NCBI GenBank assembly: GCA_026197015.1
Contig: JAPHRB010000078.1
Span: 1 to 34,336 of the forward strand
Reading direction: 5' to 3'
DNA from: Gammaproteobacteria bacterium
GTDB taxonomy: Bacteria; Pseudomonadota; Gammaproteobacteria; SZUA-229
Length of the DNA: 34,336 nucleotides
Part shown: one piece after another, positions 1-7,699 of the stretch
Numbering within the stretch: position 1 is the first letter of the stretch
Layout of the letters: each line of letters begins with the position of its first letter
The notes under the pieces: generated by a model
Told to the model about the DNA's origin: nothing
Database searches by the model: none
Seen by the model: only the letters and a program-made list of their open reading frames with translations
Translations under genes and position numbers: made by a program

Positions 1-705
1 CGTGAAATCAGCTGCCGTTAAATCTGTGTAAAAAGGCATCATTTGATCTGGGTTCAGCATGCCTTTGTAGACAATAACTTTTGTTGATAGAGAGCAAACG
101 TAAAATAATTCTTGTTGCGTGATGTTTTCATCGTTGCGAATTGTGTGCCCTGCATCTTTACGTAAGATGTACAGTTTACGTTCAAATTCTTCACTAGTGA
201 CACCATCAGCTGCAGCTATAAATAACTGCTCCATATGAGGTTGCGCTGCGCGCGCGGTGGGGCCGATGTCCGCTTTTATCGGATCAACCGGCAGTTCACG
301 CCAGCCAATCAGTTTTTGGCCTGATTTCTCAATCAATTCATTAATTAGTTTCTTGCAGGTCGCACGTTCGGTTTCATTAACCGGTAAAAACACATTGCCA
401 GCGGCATATTGGCCTTTGGCTGGTAAATCTGCGTTTAAGTCTTCTTTGGCTACACGAGTTAGGAATTCGTAAGGCAGGCTTGTCATAATGCCGGCGCCAT
501 CACCCGTATTGGCTTCACAGCCACATGCGCCACGGTGTACCATGCGACGTAAAATATGGTCTGCATCTTCAACGATTTGATGACTGGCCTGGCCTTTAAT
601 ATGCGCCACAAAACCTACACCACAGTTTTCCGTTTCATTGGCAGGGTCATATAAGCCATGCTTGTTTGGTCGGGTGTATTGGTTAAAGATCTTGTTGTTA
701 CTCAT
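1..705 (-). CDS. gltB: Glutamate synthase large subunit, N-terminal part (cut by window edge)
   Basis: The 5' end of the large subunit of glutamate synthase, which makes glutamate from glutamine and 2-oxoglutarate. The 235 visible residues cover the start of the class II glutamine amidotransferase domain. Cys28 in NETENCGVGF is the expected catalytic nucleophile, exposed in this family after removal of a short propeptide. The downstream motif RRMVHRGACGCEANTGDGAG is characteristic of the family. The start ATG at 705–703 has an AAGAGG ribosome-binding site about 7 bases upstream. The gene runs off position 1, so the synthase and FMN/Fe-S domains are not seen and the NADPH- or ferredoxin-dependent type cannot be told. 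A 242-bp leader separates it from galU. Confidence 0.93.
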   Translation of the reverse strand, partial: MSNNKIFNQYTRPNKHGLYDPANETENCGVGFVAHIKGQASHQIVEDADHILRRMVHRGACGCEANTGDGAGIMTSLPYEFLTRVAKEDLNADLPAKGQYAAGNVFLPVNETERATCKKLINELIEKSGQKLIGWRELPVDPIKADIGPTARAAQPHMEQLFIAAADGVTSEEFERKLYILRKDAGHTIRNDENITQQELFYVCSLSTKVIVYKGMLNPDQMMPFYTDLTAADFT

Positions 706-892
706 CGTTTGCCTCTTAAATGCTTGATTTTATTCAAGTATTTTATGAATTTCGCCGTCCGGATTTGACTCAGGGTGGAACTGTCACTAGAGTGAGTCGC
801 GGACAAGGGGTCGGGTATTTTACAGGAAAATAAAGCTAAAACAAAGAAATTGTGGAACAGGTATGATAATGGATTAAGTGCAGGTAAAAGCC

Positions 893-928
893 ACAAAAAA
901 CGCACTGATAAGTTAGATCTTACCAGTG
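893..928 (-). terminator. Rho-independent terminator of galU
   Basis: On the minus strand, just after the galU stop, CACTGGTAAG pairs with CTTATCAGTG across a 6-base loop (10 pairs, one G·T). A CG and a run of six T follow. The placement 20 bp after the stop fits an intrinsic terminator. Confidence 0.8.
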
Positions 929-947
929 GCTAGCAGACTGGGTTGAC

Positions 948-1781
948 TTATCTTTTTTTAAATATATTTTCGTAGCAGTAATTGGTGGCTTCAACGAAGC
1001 CCTCAACGCTACCACAGTCAAAACGACGACCTTTAAATTTGTATGCCATAACGCAGCCGTTTTTAGCCTGTTTTTTTATGGCGTCGGTTAACTGAATTTC
1101 ACCACCAGCTCCGGGTTTTGTATTGCTTAATAGATCAAAAATATCCGGCGTTAAAATATAACGGCCGATAACGGCCAGGTTGCTAGGGGCTTTATCGGCG
1201 GGTGGTTTTTCGACCATGTCTTTTACACGAAAGATATTGTCGCTAATCATTTCTCCGTCGATGACACCATAACTACTGATATTTTCTTTGGGTACTTCTT
1301 CAATTGCAATAATAGAGCAACGGAACTGATTATATAAAGCAACCATCTGTTTCATAACACTGTCTTCGCCTGGCTCGGTTATGCATAAATCGTCTGCGAG
1401 GATTACCCCGAACGCCTGCTCTCCAATCATGTTTTTACCCGCAAGAACCGCGTGACCAAGGCCTTTCATTTCTTTTTGAGGAGTATAGGTAAATGTGCAG
1501 TTGTCTAACAGATTGCGAATGTCAGTTAATTTTTCTTCTTTGCCGGTGCCGGATATTTCATTTTCTACTTCATAACTGATATCAAAGTGATCGGCAATAG
1601 CGTGTTTGCCCCTGCCGGTAACAAAGGAATTGTGGACCATGCCGGCATTTAATGCCTCTTCTACTGCGTAATGAATTAAAGGTTTGTCTACTACAGGTAA
1701 CATTTCTTTTGGGATGGATTTTGTTGCAGGTAGAAAGCGGGTACCGTAACCGGCTACCGGGTAGAGACACTTGGTGATCAT
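948..1781 (-). CDS. galU: UTP–glucose-1-phosphate uridylyltransferase
   Basis: Makes UDP-glucose from UTP and glucose-1-phosphate, for surface polysaccharide and envelope sugars. The nucleotide-binding signature GYGTRFLPATKSIPKEM lies at residues 11–27 and the sugar-phosphate region VEKPP further on. The protein is 277 residues, like the shorter (about 280) GalU forms. I chose the ATG at 1781 rather than an in-frame ATG six codons upstream at 1799, because AAGGA lies 8 bases before 1781 and MITKCLYPVAGYGTRF is the usual N-terminus. It stands as a single gene between the hemE terminator and its own terminator. Confidence 0.95.
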   Translation of the reverse strand: MITKCLYPVAGYGTRFLPATKSIPKEMLPVVDKPLIHYAVEEALNAGMVHNSFVTGRGKHAIADHFDISYEVENEISGTGKEEKLTDIRNLLDNCTFTYTPQKEMKGLGHAVLAGKNMIGEQAFGVILADDLCITEPGEDSVMKQMVALYNQFRCSIIAIEEVPKENISSYGVIDGEMISDNIFRVKDMVEKPPADKAPSNLAVIGRYILTPDIFDLLSNTKPGAGGEIQLTDAIKKQAKNGCVMAYKFKGRRFDCGSVEGFVEATNYCYENIFKKR

Positions 1782-1835
1782 GGTTGAAATCCTTAGCAAT
1801 AATATGATTAATTTTTTAGCATCATACTAAAAAAC

Positions 1836-1957
1836 AAGTCGTAAGTCATAAGTCGTAAGTTTGTAAGTCAAAAAACAAAGTCAAAGACAAAAAAAAGCAG
1901 GCTCACCTTAGGTGGGCCTGCTTTGACTTACGACTTCGGACTTATGACTTACGACTA
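1836..1957. repeat. GACTTACGACTT-type short repeats flanking a terminator
   Basis: The left side (1836–1860) holds AAGTCGTAAGTC ATAAGTCGTAAG. The right side (1924–1956) holds the same motif inverted, GACTTACGACTT then ACTTATGACTTACGAC. Together they form an outer inverted repeat around the hemE terminator hairpin. The right arm runs into the last codons and stop of hemE. This looks like a REP/MITE-type insertion that now supplies part of the 3' end of hemE. Confidence 0.7.
1885..1923 (-). terminator. Rho-independent terminator of hemE
   Basis: AAGCAGGCTCACC (1895–1907) and GGTGGGCCTGCTT (1911–1923) form a 13-bp stem with one wobble and a TTA loop. In the minus direction the stem is followed by a run of T, seen as A's at 1890–1896 on the plus strand. 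Confidence 0.85.
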
Positions 1958-3022
1958 TGTTTTATGATACTGCTCACTTAATTCATGAACTGAGTCGACC
2001 AGCACTTTAACGTGTTCTGGATTGATATCAGGCGTTATGCCATGACCTAAATTAAATACATGGCCTTCGCCGGTACCAAAATCTTTAAGGATTTTTCCAG
2101 CTTCTTTGCGAATAACCTCAGGTGATGCATATAAAGTAGTAGGGTCCATATTACCCTGTATGGCAACACGATCACCGACGGCAGCTTTTGCATCGACAAT
2201 ACTGGTGCTCCAGTCTATGCCCAGAGCGTTACATCCGGTATCCGCCATAAGGTTTAACCATTGGCCTCCGCCTTTGGTGTATAAAATAATGGGTACTTCT
2301 CTACCGTCTGCTTCGCGGGTCAGATTTGATACAATTTTTTGCATGTAATCTAATGAAAATAAGCGATACATTTCAGGGTTCAGGTTGCCGCCCCAGGTAT
2401 CAAAAATCATGACGGCCTGTGCGCCTGCAGCAATTTGTGCGTTCAGGTAACTGGTTACTGACTCTGCGATTTTGCTCAATAGTTGATGTGCCAAAGCCGG
2501 GTCATTGAATAACATGGTTTTGGATTTGCTAAAGGTTTTGCTGCTGCCACCCTCTATCATATAAGTAGCCAGCGTCCATGGGCTTCCAGAAAAACCGATT
2601 AAGGGTACGTCGCCGTTTAATTCTCGACGTATGGTGCGAACGGCATCCATAACATATTTAAGTTCGCCTTCCGGGTCAGGGATGGGTAAATTTTTAACAT
2701 CAGCCGCAGAGCGGATAGGGTTTGAAAACTTGGGGCCTTCACCAGATTCGAAGTATAAACCCAGGCCCATAGCATCAGGAATGGTTAGAATATCTGAAAA
2801 TAAGATAGCCGCATCAAGATCGAAGCGCCTTAAAGGCTGCATGGTTACTTCACAGGCCAGATCAGGATTCATGCACAGGCTCATAAAGTCGCCCGCCTGT
2901 TCACGGGTTGCGCGATATTCAGGTAAATATCTACCTGCCTGACGCATTATCCAAACAGGTGTTTTATCTACTGGTTGTTTTAGTAGGGCGCGAAGAAAAC
3001 GATCGTTTTTTAGTTCTGTCAT
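1955..3022 (-). CDS. hemE: Uroporphyrinogen decarboxylase
   Basis: Decarboxylates the four acetate side chains of uroporphyrinogen III to give coproporphyrinogen III in heme synthesis. Residues 26–32 carry MRQAGRY, with the substrate-binding arginines, and the FSDIL motif holds the expected active-site Asp. GNMDP and LGHGI follow near the C-terminus. The protein has 355 residues, normal for the family. I place the start at the ATG at 3022 (MTELKNDRF, the standard N-terminus); a TTG two codons upstream at 3028 is possible, and neither has a strong ribosome-binding site. The last codons lie in a GACTTACGACTT repeat, so the C-terminus may have been reshaped by it. Confidence 0.96.
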   Translation of the reverse strand: MTELKNDRFLRALLKQPVDKTPVWIMRQAGRYLPEYRATREQAGDFMSLCMNPDLACEVTMQPLRRFDLDAAILFSDILTIPDAMGLGLYFESGEGPKFSNPIRSAADVKNLPIPDPEGELKYVMDAVRTIRRELNGDVPLIGFSGSPWTLATYMIEGGSSKTFSKSKTMLFNDPALAHQLLSKIAESVTSYLNAQIAAGAQAVMIFDTWGGNLNPEMYRLFSLDYMQKIVSNLTREADGREVPIILYTKGGGQWLNLMADTGCNALGIDWSTSIVDAKAAVGDRVAIQGNMDPTTLYASPEVIRKEAGKILKDFGTGEGHVFNLGHGITPDINPEHVKVLVDSVHELSEQYHKT

Positions 3023-3042
3023 GTTCAAAGTCTTCTGTTTTT

Positions 3043-3121
3043 GTCATTTCCGAATGGCGTGTGTCGGAAATCTAGCGACCTTATAGACACTGGATCCCCA
3101 ACAAAGGCATTCGGGGATGAC
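3043..3121. repeat. 79-bp inverted-repeat element (GTCATTCCCGAATG type)
   Basis: GTCATTTCCGAATG at the left end and CATTCGGGGATGAC at the right end are terminal inverted repeats with two mismatches. The interior includes GGATCCCC. This is the general form of the GTCATTCCCG repeats that are widespread in proteobacteria. It sits between yqeY and hemE, both read leftward, and may serve as a transcript-processing or terminating hairpin for the rpsU–yqeY message. Confidence 0.65.
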
Positions 3122-3150
3122 AGGATAAATGCATGTAACTTTAGAATAAG

Positions 3151-3603
3151 TTAGGCGTTTAATTGAGCTTTTATTTTTCCGCTCACCGCGCCCATATCAG
3201 CACGGCCTTGCATCTGGGGTTTAAGAATGCCCATTACCTTGCCCATGTCTTTTATTGACTCGGCACCGGTATCACCAATGGCTTTGGCGATCATCTGGCT
3301 TATTTCTTCATCACTTAGTGCTTCAGGCAGGAAGTCCTGTAAAATTGAAACTTCGTATTCTTCCTGTTCCCGCAAATCATCTCTGCCGGCTTCTTTGTAC
3401 TGGCTAATGGATTCACGTCGCTGCTTTACCATTTTATCGAGCACAGCAAGTACGCGATCGTCATCTAGTTCAATTCGCTCATCAACTTCTATCTGTTTGA
3501 TAGCGGCGAGCACTAGACGAATTACACCCAGACGTTTTTTATCGCCACCTTTCATGGAGGCTTTCATGTCTGCTGTCAGAGTTTGCTTGAGACTGTTGCT
3601 CAT
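3151..3603 (-). CDS. yqeY: GatB/YqeY domain protein
   Basis: A 150-residue stand-alone YqeY protein, related to the tail domain of the amidotransferase subunit GatB and thought to interact with tRNA. Its exact role is unknown. Family features seen are an N-terminal helix pair, the KRLGVIRLVLAAIKQIEVD region, SQYKEAGRDDL, and the C-terminal block around KDMGKVMGILKPQMQGRADMG. It starts 12 bp after the rpsU stop, so the two are very likely cotranscribed. In many gammaproteobacteria rpsU and yqeY are followed by dnaG and rpoD; here hemE follows instead. Confidence 0.93.
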   Translation of the reverse strand: MSNSLKQTLTADMKASMKGGDKKRLGVIRLVLAAIKQIEVDERIELDDDRVLAVLDKMVKQRRESISQYKEAGRDDLREQEEYEVSILQDFLPEALSDEEISQMIAKAIGDTGAESIKDMGKVMGILKPQMQGRADMGAVSGKIKAQLNA

Positions 3604-3615
3604 TACGAAGCTTTT

Positions 3616-3843
3616 TTAGCGACGACGATGAGGGTTACGAGTTAAGCGCTCGCGCTCTTTCGATAATTTTTTCAGGTTACGTTTTACAGCTGCAGCTGCT
3701 TTACGTTTACGTTCTGTAGTGGGCTTTTCATAGCACTCACGACGACGAATCTCGGTTAAGATTCCAGCTTTTTCGCATGAACGTTTAAATCGACGTAGAG
3801 CAACGTCAAACGGCTCGTTGTCTTTAACTTTTACTTGTGGCAT
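3616..3843 (-). CDS. rpsU: 30S ribosomal protein S21
   Basis: A small, very basic protein of the 30S subunit that helps the start of translation. The 75-residue sequence begins MPQVKVKDNEPFDVALRRFKR, has the invariant RRRECYEKPTTERKRK stretch, and ends in a basic tail NPHRRR, slightly longer than the 71-residue E. coli form. It is divergent from tsaD across 146 bp, the common gammaproteobacterial arrangement, and is first in an rpsU–yqeY unit. Confidence 0.97.
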   Translation of the reverse strand: MPQVKVKDNEPFDVALRRFKRSCEKAGILTEIRRRECYEKPTTERKRKAAAAVKRNLKKLSKERERLTRNPHRRR

Positions 3844-3883
3844 TCAGAACTCTCACTCTAAAATAGAACTTAATTTATTAACA

Positions 3884-3912
3884 GATACCGATTGGTTGCC
3901 CAATCCGGTATC
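3884..3912. promoter_or_regulatory. Inverted repeat between rpsU and tsaD
   Basis: GATACCG-ATTGG and CCAAT-CCGGTATC form a 12-bp inverted repeat with one bulged base and a TTGC loop. It lies between the divergent starts of rpsU and tsaD, 41 bp from rpsU and 77 bp from tsaD. No T-run follows on either strand, so an operator or a 5' leader hairpin of rpsU is more likely than a terminator. Function is unknown. Confidence 0.45.
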
Positions 3913-3989
3913 GTGGAACCGCGGGATTATAGCCCCTTGAGCGATAATTTCCAAATTAAATATGAATAAAATTCAGGATATTGTGAAGA

Positions 3990-5018
3990 ATGATCGTTTT
4001 AGGTATTGAATCCTCCTGTGATGAAACAGGATTGGCCGTTTATGATTCGGAGCGGGGGCTGTTGGCTCACGTTTTGCATTCACAAATTGCTTTGCATGGC
4101 GAGTATGGTGGGGTGGTTCCGGAATTAGCGTCGCGGGATCACGTGAGATATCTGCTGCCTTTGGCGAAACAGGTTTTAAAGCAGGCGGGTCTTGCTAAAA
4201 CTGAATTAGACGGCATCGCATACACCGCCGGCCCTGGGTTGATGGGAGCGTTAATGGTGGGGGCCTGTACTGGAAGGGCAATGGCAATGGCTTTAGGGGT
4301 GCCCGCTGTAGCTGTGCATCATATGGAAGGGCATTTGTTGGCACCTATGTTAGAAAATGAGGCGCCAGCGTTTCCTTTTGTTGCCCTGCTGGTTTCCGGA
4401 GGGCATACCTTACTGGCGCAAGTTAAAGGGGTTGGGCAATATGAGCTGTTAGGTGAAAGTCTGGATGATGCTGCGGGAGAGGCTTTTGATAAAACAGCAA
4501 AAATGTTGGGGCTGGGTTATCCCGGCGGGCCAGTTCTGGCTAAATTAGCTGAGCAGGGCGAGACAGGTATTTATAAGTTTCCGCGTCCAATGTGTGATCG
4601 GCCGGGTCTGGATTTTAGTTTTAGTGGATTGAAAACCTTTAGCCTGAATACCTGGCAAAAAGAAGTTGAGCTGGGCAATGACAATGAACAGACACAGGCC
4701 AATATTTGTCGTGCATTTGAAGAAGCGGTAGTTGATACATTAATGATTAAGTGTAGAAGGGCTATTCAGCAGGTGGGCGCCCAAACACTGGTGATAGCCG
4801 GCGGGGTTGGAGCGAATCTGCGATTAAGGGCTTCATTGCAGGAAATGATGCAAAAAGAGGGCGGTGAGCTATTTTATCCCAGAGTTGAATTTTGTACAGA
4901 TAATGGAGCGATGATTGCGTATGCTGGTGCCTTAAGGCTGCTGGCAGGAGAAGCGGAGCCATTGGCAATTAATGTGAGAGCAAGGTGGCCGATGAGCGAG
5001 TTGGCAGCGATTAATTAA
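3990..5018 (+). CDS. tsaD: tRNA N6-adenosine threonylcarbamoyltransferase
   Basis: Transfers the threonylcarbamoyl group to A37 of tRNAs reading ANN codons (t6A), acting with TsaB and TsaE. Seen here are the ASKHA phosphate-binding start GIESSCDET, the metal-binding HMEGH at residues 111–115, LLVSGGHT, and the C-terminal GGVGAN and DNGAMIAYAG motifs. The length of 342 is standard. The ATG at 3990 gives the canonical MIVLGIESSCDE N-terminus, with AAGA just upstream. A palindromic repeat begins right after the stop and separates it from the convergent plsY. Confidence 0.97.
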   Translation: MIVLGIESSCDETGLAVYDSERGLLAHVLHSQIALHGEYGGVVPELASRDHVRYLLPLAKQVLKQAGLAKTELDGIAYTAGPGLMGALMVGACTGRAMAMALGVPAVAVHHMEGHLLAPMLENEAPAFPFVALLVSGGHTLLAQVKGVGQYELLGESLDDAAGEAFDKTAKMLGLGYPGGPVLAKLAEQGETGIYKFPRPMCDRPGLDFSFSGLKTFSLNTWQKEVELGNDNEQTQANICRAFEEAVVDTLMIKCRRAIQQVGAQTLVIAGGVGANLRLRASLQEMMQKEGGELFYPRVEFCTDNGAMIAYAGALRLLAGEAEPLAINVRARWPMSELAAIN

Positions 5019-5019
5019 T

Positions 5020-5225
5020 GGGCTTACCCTGTTCTGGCACATCTCCATCGGGGAAAGACCGCCGCTGTTTGGCGCTCTGTCCCCTAAACCCATACCACTA
5101 AGAGTTTTACGGAGTCGACACCCTACACTGTCAGCTTCTGGTGGTATGGGTTTAGGGGACAGGGCTCAAAAAGCGAGACCTTTCCCCGATGGAGAAGTGC
5201 CTGAGCAGAGCAAGCTGTTAACAGC
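5020..5225. repeat. MITE-like palindromic repeat, family A, copy A1
   Basis: The core at 5036–5201 is an imperfect palindrome. CACATCTCCATCGGGGAAAG at the left mirrors CCTTTCCCCGATGGAGAAGTG at the right, and inside these CTGTCCCCTAAACCCATACC mirrors GGTATGGGTTTAGGGGACAG. Weaker inverted similarity runs on to about 5020 and 5225. The central part matches the copies at 33.6 and 34.2 kb in the opposite orientation. It fills the gap between convergent tsaD and plsY and could fold as a bidirectional terminator. No coding sequence is present. Confidence 0.8.
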
Positions 5226-5234
5226 GCAAGCTGC

Positions 5235-5852
5235 TTATTTTTTCTTTGATCCGATTTTATCTTCCTGGCCCGCCAGTAATTTTTTGATATTGCTTTTATG
5301 ACGCCAGATTAACATTAGTGCCATAAATGTCACACAAACTGTTATAACCGGTGACTGTGTAATAAACCAGGCTAAAACCGGTGAGCCTGCAGATGCAACC
5401 AGAGCAGAGAGTGAAGAGTAACGTAACGTAACTGCCATAAATAACCAGATGACAATAGTGCCCAGCCCTAACATCCAGTGAATACCAAGTAATACACCTA
5501 ATATTGTTGCTACGCCTTTACCGCCCTTAAATCCATAATAAAGAGGATATAGGTGCCCTAAAAATGCGGCTACAGCGGTCGCGGCAATAATTTCATCTTG
5601 CATATCCAGCGCAACGGCGATTGAAACAGGGATCAGGCCTTTTAACATATCCCCAAGAAGTGTGATGATGGCGGCTTTTTTGCCGCCTTCTCGCAGTACG
5701 TTGGTAGCGCCGGGATTGTTTGAACCAACCGTTCTAGGATCGGACAATCCCATTATTTTACACGTTACAATGGCAGTAGACACTGAACCGAGTAAATAGC
5801 CGAACAGCGTAAAGCCAATTATAAGTATAATGGGTTGTTGTAATAGATCCAC
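5235..5852 (-). CDS. plsY: Acyl-phosphate glycerol-3-phosphate acyltransferase
   Basis: Inner-membrane enzyme that moves an acyl group from acyl phosphate to glycerol-3-phosphate, the first step of phospholipid synthesis with PlsX. The three PlsY motifs are visible: GSxxxAxxxCKIMGLxDPRxxGSxNPGATN, GHLYPLYYGFKGGKGVAT, and the C-terminal RHxxNIxxLLxGxExKI. About five hydrophobic segments fit the known topology. The 205-residue protein starts at a GTG at 5852; no upstream ATG is in frame and the ribosome-binding site is weak, so the exact start is uncertain by a few codons. It is divergent from bioH by 70 bp. Confidence 0.94.
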   Translation of the reverse strand: MDLLQQPIILIIGFTLFGYLLGSVSTAIVTCKIMGLSDPRTVGSNNPGATNVLREGGKKAAIITLLGDMLKGLIPVSIAVALDMQDEIIAATAVAAFLGHLYPLYYGFKGGKGVATILGVLLGIHWMLGLGTIVIWLFMAVTLRYSSLSALVASAGSPVLAWFITQSPVITVCVTFMALMLIWRHKSNIKKLLAGQEDKIGSKKK

Positions 5853-5922
5853 AAAGAAGTCCAGTAGGTAATAATGAATACAGCGCGCAATTTAGCACGA
5901 AATGAAACATCGGTGAAATGCT

Positions 5923-6693
5923 ATGCAAGGGCCTGATTCTAAAGTGACCTGCCTGTTTGTACACGGTTGGGCAATGAATAGTAGTGTATGGGAACCCGTA
6001 GTGGATAAACTGCCTGAGTGGATTGATACACAGCTTATTGATTTGCCCGGGCATGGGCAAAGAGTTAATGAGTCTTTATCTAATTTACAAAATCTGACAG
6101 AGGATTTGTTGCAACAATGCAGGCACACAAAAGCACAATACCCTCATGGCCAGCCGTTATATTTAATTGGCTGGTCATTAGGTGGTTTACCGTGTATACA
6201 GTTGGCGATGGATCACCCGGAGGAAATCAGTGGTTTAATGCTGGTAAGTAGCAACCCCTGTTTTGTTGACAAAGAAAACTGGAAGTATGGAATTGATGCG
6301 GCTATTTTTGAGCAGTTTTCTCAGTCACTAAAAAAGGATTTTTCAGGTACAATTCGCCGATTTCTTTCTTTGCAGGTTAAAGGTTCAGAGTCAGGAAGGC
6401 TTGTTTTACGGGGTTTAAGGGAAAAAATATTACAGCAATCCAGGCCTCATGAGCTTAATCTTGATGCGGGTCTGGAAATATTAAAACAGACTGATTTACG
6501 TAGTCAGTTAAAAAAAATAAAGCTGCCTGTCAACTGGATACTTGGTGGACAGGATGGGCTGGTGAAAAAACAGTTAGCAGAAGAGCTGGATAATGTCATG
6601 GTTTTTAATAATGCAGGGCATGCCGCTTTTTTATCACATACAGATGAGTTTATTGAGCAACTTATAAAATCACTGACATGTATTCATAAATAA
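5923..6693 (+). CDS. bioH: Pimeloyl-ACP methyl ester carboxylesterase
   Basis: An alpha/beta hydrolase that removes the methyl group from pimeloyl-ACP methyl ester, ending the pimelate stage of biotin synthesis. The catalytic triad can be placed at Ser85 (GWSLGG), Asp211 (GGQDGLV) and His233 (NAGHAAF). The N-terminal FVHGWAMNSSVWEPV strand-loop is typical of BioH, as is the length of 256. bioC starts 13 bp downstream, which supports BioH over a generic hydrolase. bioB, bioF and bioD are not nearby. Confidence 0.92.
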   Translation: MQGPDSKVTCLFVHGWAMNSSVWEPVVDKLPEWIDTQLIDLPGHGQRVNESLSNLQNLTEDLLQQCRHTKAQYPHGQPLYLIGWSLGGLPCIQLAMDHPEEISGLMLVSSNPCFVDKENWKYGIDAAIFEQFSQSLKKDFSGTIRRFLSLQVKGSESGRLVLRGLREKILQQSRPHELNLDAGLEILKQTDLRSQLKKIKLPVNWILGGQDGLVKKQLAEELDNVMVFNNAGHAAFLSHTDEFIEQLIKSLTCIHK

Positions 6694-6706
6694 ACTATTG
6701 GTACCT

Positions 6707-7594
6707 ATGAGTCAAACAGAAAAACACCGTATTCAGAAACATTTTGATGCAAAAGCAATTTGTTATGAATCTTCAGCCGTATTGCAGCGTAATGTTTGTA
6801 AAGAGTTATTGCAGCGTCTGGATTTAACTAATATAAAACCATCAGTGATTCTTGATGTGGGCTGTGGTACCGGTTGGGGGACCCAGGACTTATTAAAAAA
6901 ATATAAAAAAGCAAAAGTGCTTTCATTAGACTTGTCTCCTGAGATGTTAAAACAAACTAAAAGCAAAGGTGGCTGGTTGAGAAGGCCTGCCTTAATTTGT
7001 GCTGATGCTGAAGATATACCCCTGCAAGATGAATCTGTTGATTTAATTTTTTCGAGCCTTATGCTGCAATGGTGTGATTATAAAAAAGTGTTTGCAGAAT
7101 TTAAACGACTCTTAAAACCTGATGGGCTGTTAATGTTTTCAACGTTTGGTCCTGATACGTTAAAAGAGTTGAAAAAAAGCTGGCAACAGGTTGATTCAAA
7201 TACGCATGTTAATGATTTTACTGATATGCACGATTTAGGTGATGAGCTGATTCAGGCTGGCCTGGCTGAGCCTGTCATGGATATGGATTTGCTTACTTTA
7301 ACTTACCAGGATGTGAAAGCGGTTATGCTCGACCTGAAATCTATTGGTGCCAATACTATTTTAAAAAATCAGCATAAAACTGTTGAGAAAGGTCTGGTTA
7401 CGCCAGGCAAGTTGAAAAGAGTAATAACTCATTATGAAAAATATAGAAAAAACGGGGTTATACCGGCAAGTTATGAAATAGTTTATGGGCATGCGTGGAA
7501 AACAAAACAAAGAGAAACAAAAAAATCTCAGCAAGGTCGTGTTAGTGGAGAGTTTGCGATTGCAGTTGAACAGATAAAAAAACAATCAAACTAA
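6707..7594 (+). CDS. bioC: Malonyl-ACP O-methyltransferase
   Basis: Methylates malonyl-ACP with S-adenosylmethionine so that fatty-acid enzymes can extend it to the pimeloyl chain of biotin. The SAM site DVGCGTG is at residues 50–56 and the post-I acidic residue in LSLDLSPEML. The BioC-like FDAKAICYESSAVLQ start and the SSLMLQWC stretch are also present. I prefer the ATG at 6707; a TTG three codons upstream at 6698 is possible and neither has a clear ribosome-binding site. At 295 residues it is longer than E. coli BioC (251), with extra C-terminal basic sequence. It forms a two-gene unit with bioH. Confidence 0.92.
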   Translation: MSQTEKHRIQKHFDAKAICYESSAVLQRNVCKELLQRLDLTNIKPSVILDVGCGTGWGTQDLLKKYKKAKVLSLDLSPEMLKQTKSKGGWLRRPALICADAEDIPLQDESVDLIFSSLMLQWCDYKKVFAEFKRLLKPDGLLMFSTFGPDTLKELKKSWQQVDSNTHVNDFTDMHDLGDELIQAGLAEPVMDMDLLTLTYQDVKAVMLDLKSIGANTILKNQHKTVEKGLVTPGKLKRVITHYEKYRKNGVIPASYEIVYGHAWKTKQRETKKSQQGRVSGEFAIAVEQIKKQSN

Positions 7595-7699
7595 AAGCGA
7601 AGGTAAATTTTTAGTTTACTGAGTGTAATTAATTAAATTGTTAAAGTTTGTGCTTTATCAGGTAAAAATATTGCTCGAGCGAACACCGCAAAACTTAAT

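Noticed and set aside
702..905. 67-codon minus-strand frame in front of gltB
   Set aside because: It overlaps the gltB ribosome-binding site and start in another frame, has no family resemblance, and lies in a leader region.
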